Below are positions 1 to 5,067 of a DNA stretch of 5,667 nt, one piece after another. The stretch is taken from assembly GCA_024404655.1 (NCBI GenBank), contig JAKSPR010000196.1, positions 1-5,667 of the forward strand, written 5' to 3'. A program made the position numbers and the translations under genes. Origin of the DNA: Clostridia bacterium. GTDB taxonomy: Bacteria > Bacillota > Clostridia > Oscillospirales > CAG-272. Numbering within the stretch: the stretch's first letter is position 1; every line of letters starts with the position of its first letter. The notes beneath the pieces are model-generated. The model saw only the letters and a program-made list of their open reading frames with translations, ran no database searches and was not told the DNA's origin.

Positions 1-190
1 TGTCCAGTCAATGACTTCTCACAAATATATTTTCCGGGAGGACATTGAATGGGTACTTGTATCGTACAGAGACTAAAGTTTTTCGTTGGTGGTTGAAGTG
101 GGCGGCATCAAACCGGATGCGATATCCAAAGAGAAATAGCGCTTTTTTGGCGTCAGGGCATTTCGACGCCTGCGGGCATGTGGCCTTTTG

Positions 191-231
191 AAAAATGGTC
201 GACCCCTATCAGGGCTTCGCCCTGATAGGTC
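191..231 (-). terminator. Probable terminator hairpin of the solute-binding protein gene
   Basis: On the minus strand, just after the stop codon of the binding-protein gene, an 11-bp perfect stem (205-215 with 219-229) closes on a three-base loop. With a two-base bulge it extends to 201/231. A run of five T (minus strand, 195-191) follows about five bases after the extended stem. The hairpin is strong but the T run is short and displaced, so this may be a weak terminator, an mRNA-stabilising hairpin, or a copy of a dispersed palindrome. No T run follows on the plus strand. Confidence 0.45.
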
Positions 232-253
232 AAAACTTTCAAAGAGGATGATG

Positions 254-1798
254 TTAATCGTCGATCTCAAGGTGCGCCTTGATGATCTTATCATACCCCT
301 TAAGTGCAGCCTTCTCATTCTTCTTATAATACGATGCAAAGTCCTTCGAGCCCTGTTTCATCAGCAGCGTCAGCGACCACTGCATATTACCGGATTCATA
401 CACATAACCGAAATTTTGCGTTCTTCCGCCCAGAATCAGGTCCAGCATGTGCACGGACATCTCATCTCTGGAATACTTCTCCGTCAGGACGATATCATAA
501 ACTGCAGGGACGCAGGTACGGTACGATTCCGCGCTGAGTGCCTCGAGGACGACACCTGTTCTCTCTGCGTCTGTGATGGTCTTAGGAATACAGATGAGCG
601 GAGCGTGTCCGTCGACGTGGGTATAGTAAGCCTCCTGAGCCTCATCATATTTCGGGAACGGGATGATGCCGAAATTTGCCTGCATATTCCGGAGTTCATC
701 AATGACATAAATCCGGAGTGCTGCGAACAGTGTCTTTCCCTGATCGAACATGGAAGCGACGGCGTGGTCATGGGAAATATTGAGTTTTGCGGTATAGTTA
801 TCATTGACGACATACGTCTGGTGGCCGTCATGGAGCAGGGCATCGACCTTCTCGACGATAGAGACCATTCTCTCGGTATTGAGGGTGAGCTGTGGGATAC
901 CGTCCTTATCTGTGGTTGTGACCTTCTGACCGAGGGCGAACATCCAGTTGACGATGGCGCTGTTATCATGGGTCGTGAAGCCGTAGAGGTCCTGATCATC
1001 AAAGGTACCGTCACCATTCAGGTCGGTGGAGATATCCGCGATCATATCATCCATGCGGTCGATGGTCCATTTTCCGTCATTGACGAGGTCATAGATATCG
1101 GCGAAATCGTAATTTGCGGCGAGCTCCTTATTATAGACCATACACCATGCGTAGTCGATGGCGGAGAGGCACAGGTCGCTGACGGCGAGGTACAGACGTC
1201 CTCCGATGGTAAGCTCATCGGAGACGCTCTTATTCCACCAGGGCTTTGTGAAGTCTACATACGGGATATCATACCAGTTATAAAGCAGACCGGATGCAGC
1301 CAGCGTTCCTGCATGCAGCGTATGGACGAGGGCGATATCGCAGTAATCGGAGCCTGCCATGACGTTCTTTCTGATGACCTCCGGCGGGTAGGTCTCCGGA
1401 GCTTCTGTCTCATAGATGGGAACGAGCTTGATGTTGAGGCGTTCCTCTACTGCTGTATTGCGGCGGAAGACGGCGTCGTTGATGGTCTCACCGTTCTCTG
1501 CTTCCGCGGAGAGCTCCTTCATGTGGTGGTCAGCGTCTCTGGACTGGATGCGGAATTCATAACCACCGAAATTGGCGTCTGCCGGGATATTCTCCCGGAT
1601 GGCAAAGCGCGGATTTTCCTCAGTTACAGCCTCGGTTTCGCCTGAGGGCTGTGAATCGGTACTGCCGTCTGTCTTTCCTGTTTCTGCATCTCCGCAGGAG
1701 CCAAGTGCTGCCGTGGAAAGGGTCAGCGCTGCCAAAAGGAGCGCAAAACTGCGCTTTTTGTCTGTAAATTTCATGTTTGAGACCATGACTTTCGCCAT
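254..1798 (-). CDS. Extracellular solute-binding lipoprotein of an ABC transporter (family 1-like)
   Basis: Encodes a 514-residue binding protein that would sit on the outer face of the membrane and deliver a ligand, probably a sugar or oligosaccharide, to an ABC importer. A basic start (DKKR) and a hydrophobic stretch lead to a lipobox LGSC with the lipidated Cys at residue 35. A Ser/Thr/Glu/Gly-rich linker (about 36-62) follows, then the binding domain. Family-like features are KPWWNKSVSDEL (185-196), GKWTIDRM (242-249) and an EF-hand-like calcium loop DLNGDGTFDDQD (259-270). The frame stays open upstream to 1909, but the promoter at 1851-1879 lies inside that extension. The ATG at 1798 has AAAGGAAA with nine bases between AGGA and ATG, so I chose it; ATGs at 1816 and 1774 have poorer sites. 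The gene appears monocistronic, with no permease or ATPase in view. Family confidence is high; substrate is unknown. Confidence 0.9.
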   Translation of the reverse strand: MAKVMVSNMKFTDKKRSFALLLAALTLSTAALGSCGDAETGKTDGSTDSQPSGETEAVTEENPRFAIRENIPADANFGGYEFRIQSRDADHHMKELSAEAENGETINDAVFRRNTAVEERLNIKLVPIYETEAPETYPPEVIRKNVMAGSDYCDIALVHTLHAGTLAASGLLYNWYDIPYVDFTKPWWNKSVSDELTIGGRLYLAVSDLCLSAIDYAWCMVYNKELAANYDFADIYDLVNDGKWTIDRMDDMIADISTDLNGDGTFDDQDLYGFTTHDNSAIVNWMFALGQKVTTTDKDGIPQLTLNTERMVSIVEKVDALLHDGHQTYVVNDNYTAKLNISHDHAVASMFDQGKTLFAALRIYVIDELRNMQANFGIIPFPKYDEAQEAYYTHVDGHAPLICIPKTITDAERTGVVLEALSAESYRTCVPAVYDIVLTEKYSRDEMSVHMLDLILGGRTQNFGYVYESGNMQWSLTLLMKQGSKDFASYYKKNEKAALKGYDKIIKAHLEIDD

Positions 1799-1850
1799 GC
1801 GAAAGTTTCCTTTCATTTTGAAATTTTTCCGGGTATCAGGTATTTTTTCT

Positions 1851-1879
1851 ATCATAGCATAGAACGCCCGAAAAATCAA
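1851..1879 (-). promoter_or_regulatory. Sigma-A type promoter of the solute-binding protein gene
   Basis: Reading the minus strand, TTGATT (1879-1874) is followed after exactly 17 bases by TATGAT (1856-1851), with an extended -10 TGC just before it. Transcription would start near 1844, giving a leader of about 46 bases before the ATG at 1798. The leader contains a direct repeat GGTAT-CA-GGTAT (plus-strand reading, about 1832-1843), which could be an operator but is too short to call. Confidence 0.75.
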
Positions 1880-1936
1880 GGGAAATGCGGAAATTCCTTT
1901 GTTTTTCAATCAAAAACCGCAAACGGTCCGGAAAAA

Positions 1937-2364
1937 AAGTAACTCTGCGAAGCATGCAAGGGCGACCGCAAAGCCCTTGCCGGTCACACTACAAAGTCGG
2001 ATAAAAACAAAATCAAGCCGAGGGCAGAACCCCGTCTGAATCGCCGCACTCTTAACAGGAAATCCAATAATCAACATTCCCCCAAAACACCACAAAAAAA
2101 ATCAGTATGCTCCGCGAAGCATGCAAGGGCGACCGCAAAGCCCTTGCCGGTCACACCACGAAACCGGATAAAAACAAAATCAAGCCGAGGGCAGAACCCC
2201 GTCTGAATTGCCGCACCCTTAACAGGTAACCCAATAATCAACACTTCCCCAAAACATCACAAACAAAATCAGTATGCTCCGCGAAGCATGCAAGGGCGAC
2301 CGCAAAGCCCTTGCCGGTCACACCACGAAACCGGATGAAAACAAAACCAGGCCGAGGGCAGAAA
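1937..2364. repeat. Tandem array of a 167-bp intergenic repeat (two units plus a truncated third)
   Basis: The units start near 1937, at 2101 and at 2268. Equivalent points (GCGAAGCATG at 1947, 2114 and 2281) are spaced exactly 167 bases apart twice. The first 43 bases from that point are identical in all three units. Units 2 and 3 are identical over at least 69 bases (2101-2169 and 2268-2336). Unit 3 loses similarity soon after GCCGAGGGCAGAA, at about 2364. Each unit carries a perfect 8-bp inverted repeat, GCAAGGGC/GCCCTTGC with a nine-base loop (1956-1980, 2123-2147, 2290-2314). The period is not a multiple of three, so any reading frame shifts between units, which argues against coding. 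The array fills the space between two divergently transcribed genes, upstream of the lexA promoter. Confidence 0.92.
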
Positions 2365-2410
2365 CACATCCCAATCACCCTATAATTTACAATTTATTCA
2401 CAACTAATTA

Positions 2411-2422
2411 GAACAATCGTTT
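2411..2422. promoter_or_regulatory. Candidate LexA (SOS) box 1 upstream of lexA
   Basis: GAACAATCGTTT has the half-site layout GAAC-N4-GTTY of the Bacillus-type SOS box. It overlaps the start of the -35 element (2421-2426), so a bound LexA dimer would block RNA polymerase. The second half ends in T rather than the usual C, and the flanking base before GAAC is A instead of C. Autoregulation of lexA is general in Firmicutes; occupancy here is inferred. Confidence 0.6.
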
Positions 2423-2449
2423 GCATTTTGGAAAGAAATATGCTATAAT
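2421..2449 (+). promoter_or_regulatory. Sigma-A promoter of lexA
   Basis: TTGCAT (2421-2426) and a perfect TATAAT (2444-2449) are separated by 17 bases, with an extended -10 TGC at 2441-2443. Transcription would begin at about 2456, giving a leader of roughly 60 bases before the lexA ATG. It is the best promoter match in the window, and it lies between the two candidate LexA boxes. Confidence 0.8.
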
Positions 2450-2460
2450 AGAACCATACG

Positions 2461-2490
2461 CAGGATCATGTGTTCGTTTCTTTGATCCTG
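2461..2490 (+). other. Inverted repeat in the lexA leader, forming a possible 5' UTR hairpin
   Basis: CAGGATCA (2461-2468) and TGATCCTG (2483-2490) are perfect 8-bp complements with a 14-base loop. The hairpin would form near the very 5' end of the lexA transcript and ends ten bases before the ribosome binding site AAAGGA (2501-2506). No T run follows, so it is not a terminator. It could stabilise the message or be a protein-binding palindrome. It overlaps the second LexA-box-like site. Confidence 0.55.
2464..2475. promoter_or_regulatory. Candidate LexA (SOS) box 2, downstream of the lexA -10
   Basis: GATCATGTGTTC differs from GAAC-N4-GTTC at one half-site base, and its central ATGT fits the RNRY preference of the Bacillus SOS box. 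It is followed by G, as in the extended consensus. It lies just downstream of the predicted transcription start. With box 1 it would bracket the promoter, an arrangement consistent with tight autorepression. The match is imperfect and it shares bases with the leader inverted repeat, so either element could explain the signal. Confidence 0.45.
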
Positions 2491-2516
2491 TAAAGAAGAG
2501 AAAGGAAATCAATCTT

Positions 2517-3122
2517 ATGGAAAAGCTGACCAAAAAAGAACAGCTTGTCTATGATTTCATCGTAGACACGATCCGCCGTGACGGATACGCTCCCTCCGTC
2601 CGCGATATCGCAGCCGCGGTCAATATGAAAAGTACCTCCACCGTGCACCATTACATCGGCAGACTGGAGGAAAAGGGCTACATCCAGAAGGAGACAGGTA
2701 AGAGCCGTACCCTGCGCATCGACAAGAGCGATGAGGAAAATGCAGACCGCATCCCCGTCCTCGGCCGCGTCGCAGCAGGTCAGCCGATCCTCGCTGTTGA
2801 GAACTTTGAGGGCTATATCGACTTCCACGTCAACAAGCGCCGCTACAGCCCCGACAACCTGTTTGCACTGATCATCAAGGGTGAATCCATGATCGAGGCA
2901 GGCATCATGAACGGCGATACCGTCATTGTCGAGAGAACCTCCTACGCAAGAAACGGTGATATCGTCATCGCTCTGGTGGGAGATGAGGCGACCTGCAAGA
3001 AGTTCTACCGTGAAGAGGGACACTTCCGTCTGCAGCCCTGCAACAGTACCATGGATCCTATTATTGTTGATGATGTCGTGCTGCTGGGTAAGGTCATCGG
3101 ATGCTACAGAATGTATAATTGA
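2517..3122 (+). CDS. lexA: LexA, SOS-response transcriptional repressor (self-cleaving)
   Basis: A 201-residue repressor of DNA-damage genes, dimeric in the cytoplasm, which cleaves itself when RecA filaments form on single-stranded DNA (EC 3.4.21.88). The winged helix-turn-helix covers about residues 1-68, with YAPSVRDIAAAVNMKSTSTV (24-43) as the DNA-reading part. The cleavage site is Ala87-Gly88 within GRVAAGQP. The catalytic dyad is Ser124 (KGESM) and Lys161 (DEATCKK), both present, so the protein should be active. The length is normal for the family. The frame is open upstream to 2421, but that start would lie in the -35 element. The ATG at 2517 has AAAGGA ten bases before it and gives the canonical N-terminus MEKLTKKEQ. 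The gene is monocistronic, with its own promoter, candidate autoregulatory boxes and terminator. Confidence 0.98.
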   Translation: MEKLTKKEQLVYDFIVDTIRRDGYAPSVRDIAAAVNMKSTSTVHHYIGRLEEKGYIQKETGKSRTLRIDKSDEENADRIPVLGRVAAGQPILAVENFEGYIDFHVNKRRYSPDNLFALIIKGESMIEAGIMNGDTVIVERTSYARNGDIVIALVGDEATCKKFYREEGHFRLQPCNSTMDPIIVDDVVLLGKVIGCYRMYN

Positions 3123-3135
3123 AATTTGATTTAGG

Positions 3136-3169
3136 AAACCGCTGCGGAGAATATCTGCAGCGGTTTTTT
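3136..3169 (+). terminator. Rho-independent terminator of lexA
   Basis: A 10-bp perfect stem, AAACCGCTGC (3136-3145) with GCAGCGGTTT (3157-3166), encloses an 11-base loop and ends in a run of six T (3164-3169). It begins 13 bases after the lexA stop codon. The minus strand has no T run at the other side, so it works in one direction only. Confidence 0.92.
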
Positions 3170-3226
3170 GCGGTTCAGCCGGGGTTCTGCCCTCGACCGG
3201 GTTTGGTTTTTATCCGTCTTCGTGTG
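3169..3226 (-). repeat. Degenerate, partial, inverted copy of the 167-bp repeat
   Basis: Read on the minus strand, this stretch aligns without gaps over most of its length to the middle of the tandem unit. Shared blocks include GGATAAAAAC and CGAGGGCAGAACCCC, in the same order and at the same distance; I judge roughly 80 percent identity over about 58 bases by eye. The hairpin part of the unit is missing. It begins immediately after the lexA terminator and ends just before the toxin-antitoxin remnant. lexA is therefore flanked by copies in opposite orientation. Confidence 0.8.
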
Positions 3227-3238
3227 CTTACGGAACAT

Positions 3239-3325
3239 AATGTCGATGCTTTTGAAATTCATGAAGTGGATACGGATACCTCGTTCCACAACACCATCAT
3301 GAAAGAGGGGGTTCTGATCGTATGA
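3239..3325 (+). pseudogene. C-terminal remnant of a nucleotidyltransferase-like (MNT) antitoxin gene
   Basis: About 28 codons read NVDAFEIHEVDTDTSFHNTI and then end in MKEGVLIV-stop. From memory this resembles the end of small minimal-nucleotidyltransferase (MNT) proteins, where a VD-strand is followed by an acidic stretch and a terminal 'I-EGVLIY'-like strand. The catalytic GSxxxG-DxD part is absent. Upstream, the frame runs straight into the inverted 167-base repeat, which is foreign to it. The stop TGA (3323-3325) overlaps the ATG of the next frame (3322-3324), a coupling typical of MNT-HEPN pairs. No promoter or start was found. It could also be the tail of some other gene; the identification rests on short similarity. 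Confidence 0.45.
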
Positions 3326-3411
3326 AGAAAACGGAAAGGGCACGCATCCTGAGAATCATTTCTCTGTGGGATGAACTGAAAAAGAAAGTTGAATATAAAC
3401 TTTATGAAGAT
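3322..3411 (+). pseudogene. N-terminal remnant of a HEPN (HepT-like) toxin gene
   Basis: Starting with an ATG that overlaps the preceding stop, the frame reads MKKTERARILRIISLWDELK and on to about YKLYEDR, then runs into a terminator hairpin at 3412. It is charged and probably helical, as the first helix of small HEPN proteins tends to be, and the position after an MNT-like tail supports that. The HEPN RxxxxH nuclease motif is missing because the rest of the gene is gone. The frame stays open further, but only as a shadow of the MORN gene on the other strand. It cannot make a working toxin. The family call is inference from context and weak resemblance. Confidence 0.4.
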
Positions 3412-3440
3412 AGGCTGCCCGAACGGGCAGCTTGTTTTGC
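3412..3440 (+). terminator. Plus-strand Rho-independent terminator after the operon remnant
   Basis: GCTGCCC (3414-3420) pairs with GGGCAGC (3425-3431) around a GAAC loop, and two more pairs extend the base. TTGTTTTG follows. It is probably the original terminator of the decayed two-gene operon, now brought close to the toxin's first codons by deletion of the gene body. Confidence 0.75.
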
Positions 3441-3462
3441 GTTACAGAGAAAATATCCCCCC

Positions 3463-3501
3463 AAAAAAACAACAGCAGCCCCATCAAAGGAACTGCTGTC
3501 G
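3463..3501 (-). terminator. Rho-independent terminator of the serS-MORN gene group
   Basis: On the minus strand a 9-bp stem (3501-3493 with 3478-3470, one G-T pair), extended inward by four further pairs, ends in seven T (3469-3463). It lies 28 bases after the stop codon of the MORN gene. It faces the plus-strand terminator at 3412-3440, separating the convergent units. Confidence 0.88.
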
Positions 3502-3528
3502 GAAGCTATCAAATTTTCAGAACTTACA

Positions 3529-4419
3529 TCAGGATGCAGCCGTGGTATCCTCGCCGGAATCAATGTTTCTGACGATGACGCCGTTTTCAAAGAGACCGGT
3601 ATAGACGCGGCCGGAGGCGAAGCGATACTCGCCCTCACCGTTCATTTCGTTGTCGTGGAAGTGGCCCACATACTCATCGCCGTTGGCCCAAGTGTAGGTA
3701 CCGAAGCCGGTGCGTGCGTCTGCTGCGAAGTCGCCGGAGTAGACGTCGCCGTTGGCGAAACGATAGGTGCCTGTGCCCTCTTTCAGCTCGTTGACATACT
3801 CGCCGGTATAGGAGCTGCCGTCAGACCACTGGTAGACGCCGTAGCCCTCCTTGCGGTCGTTGACGAAGTCGCCGGAGTAATAGCTGCCGTCGAACCACTT
3901 ATAGACGCCCTTGCCGTTCTTCATGCCGTCTGCAAAGGTTCCCTTGTACTCGTCACCGTTGGCATAGGAGAAGATGCCCTCGCCGCTGATGACGCCTGCG
4001 GCGAACTGACCGGTATAGATGTCCCCCGTGCTGTATTCCAGCGTTCCTTCGCCTTCCATGCGCAGGGAACTGTTGAGGGAGCCGGTATAGACGTCGCCGT
4101 TTGAGAAGGTGACGGTCTTTGCCAGCATATCGACCTTGGCGGTCGTGCCGTCAGAGTAATAGAGGTCGCCTTTCTGCGGGATGCCGTTTGCATCGACGGT
4201 GCCGAAGAACTTGACATAGCCGCCGATCTCGGTATTCAGCTTGATGTAGCGCAGACCGTAGGCGTAAATGGCGGCGAAAACCGCGATCACACAGATCAGG
4301 GCTGCGATGCAGGCATAGAGCAGAATCTGCCCTGTGGTCAGATGCCGCTTGGGACGTTTCTTTCTCGGGGTGACGGGAGAACCGCCCTCCTCGGGAATTT
4401 CCACTTCGTATGCGCTCAT
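3529..4419 (-). CDS. Membrane-anchored MORN-repeat protein
   Basis: A 296-residue protein of unknown specific role. A cytoplasmic N-terminus (about 1-28) with a basic patch RKKRPKRH (19-26) precedes one membrane helix (about 31-54), so the positive-inside rule puts the repeats outside. A linker (55-107) leads to seven complete MORN repeats beginning at Gly108, 132, 155, 178, 201, 224 and 247, and a half repeat at 270. The period is 23 residues (24 for the first), with the pattern G-D-x-Y-x-G-x-F...G-x-G-x-Y. A short acidic/Thr tail ends the protein. MORN repeats form beta-hairpin rows and are linked to lipid or protein binding; in bacteria most are uncharacterised. GGAAA lies nine bases before the ATG. 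It follows the two-helix membrane gene by 81 bases with no terminator between. Confidence 0.93.
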   Translation of the reverse strand: MSAYEVEIPEEGGSPVTPRKKRPKRHLTTGQILLYACIAALICVIAVFAAIYAYGLRYIKLNTEIGGYVKFFGTVDANGIPQKGDLYYSDGTTAKVDMLAKTVTFSNGDVYTGSLNSSLRMEGEGTLEYSTGDIYTGQFAAGVISGEGIFSYANGDEYKGTFADGMKNGKGVYKWFDGSYYSGDFVNDRKEGYGVYQWSDGSSYTGEYVNELKEGTGTYRFANGDVYSGDFAADARTGFGTYTWANGDEYVGHFHDNEMNGEGEYRFASGRVYTGLFENGVIVRNIDSGEDTTAAS

Positions 4420-4500
4420 AGTCAGACGTTTCCGGTGATCCGCTTTTGGAGGCGGAACCGGCTCCTTTCTTCGTGACAGGGGATTGGACTGTATTTCGGA

Positions 4501-5013
4501 TTACAGGGATTCGATCAGGCTGTTCAGCATGTTGACAAGTCCCGGGATGACCATGGTGGAGACGTAGGCAACGACGGCGAACACGGCAATGCTCAGCAGT
4601 ACCATCCACATATTGGCGTCAGACGCGGTCTTGGCGGAATACATGGCGGCGGCACGGTCCTTGTTCTTCGGGTCGATATACAAGGGGATGTCGGACAGCT
4701 TGCGGGTGTCCTTTTTGCCCTTCATCTCCCCCTCTGCCGGGGGAACCTCACGGACGATGCGCTGAAAGGCGGGGTTCCGCCGGATGTTCAGACGCACGAA
4801 GATGTTGAGGTCCTGTTCCGCCTCACGCAGGGTCTTTGCCGTCTCCGGGGAGAAGGCCTCGTTTTCAAGGAGAAAGCGGACCAGCTCGCCGATGGTGCGG
4901 CGGTGATAGACTGTTGCAAAGCCTGCTGCACAGGCGCCGATGAAAAACGCGAAGATGATCAGATTCAGAGAGGCCAGATGGGGATCCGTAAACAATGCAA
5001 TCAGATTATCCAT
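4501..5013 (-). CDS. Unknown protein with two transmembrane segments
   Basis: A 170-residue protein I do not recognise. It has a hydrophobic helix at about 17-36 (Gly/Ala-rich, ending before YHRRT) and another at about 135-157 near the C-terminus. They are joined by a charged, mostly helical loop of about 100 residues, including FSPETAKTLREAEQDLNIFV and a KGKKDTRK patch (98-105). The many basic residues suggest the loop is cytoplasmic, with both ends outside. No enzyme motif is visible. AGAGGA lies about 11 bases before the ATG at 5013; an ATG at 5023 stops after five codons. It sits 54 bases after serS and 81 before the MORN gene, so the two membrane proteins may act together; that is inference. 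Confidence 0.85.
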   Translation of the reverse strand: MDNLIALFTDPHLASLNLIIFAFFIGACAAGFATVYHRRTIGELVRFLLENEAFSPETAKTLREAEQDLNIFVRLNIRRNPAFQRIVREVPPAEGEMKGKKDTRKLSDIPLYIDPKNKDRAAAMYSAKTASDANMWMVLLSIAVFAVVAYVSTMVIPGLVNMLNSLIESL

Positions 5014-5067
5014 AACGATACATGTTCCTCTTTCGGTACGGCGGGGCTTGTTTGAAAGACGGGGGAA

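Noticed and set aside
73..339. An 88-codon minus-strand frame rich in arginine
   Set aside because: It overlaps the end of the binding-protein gene and its terminator hairpin, lacks a ribosome binding site, and has a low-complexity basic composition.
188..1645. A 485-codon open frame on the plus strand opposite the solute-binding protein
   Set aside because: It is antisense to a clearly real gene, has no family features, and its composition mirrors the sense codons. Long antisense frames are common where third-position use is biased.
1910..2095. A 61-codon minus-strand frame in the repeat array
   Set aside because: It is the translation of repeat unit 1. The 167-base period puts the next unit in another frame, and no ribosome binding site is evident.
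2123..2175. Possible promoter inside each repeat (TTGCCG, 17 bases, GATAAA)
   Set aside because: Each box matches the consensus at only four of six positions, which is expected often by chance.
1937..2364. CRISPR array or integron attC array
   Set aside because: The repeats abut without unique spacers and are far longer than CRISPR repeats; there are no cas genes, no integrase and no attC-type core sites.
2466..3023. A 185-codon minus-strand frame opposite lexA
   Set aside because: It is the antisense shadow of lexA with no family resemblance.
3119..3325. A 68-codon plus-strand frame spanning the lexA terminator, the inverted repeat and the antitoxin-like tail
   Set aside because: Its first 38 or so codons are terminator and repeat sequence; only the last part looks like former coding sequence, so I list that part as a remnant.
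3322..4104. A 260-codon plus-strand frame starting in the toxin-like remnant
   Set aside because: From about 3412 it is terminator and then antisense to the MORN gene, whose repeats explain the valine/alanine/glycine pattern of the translation.
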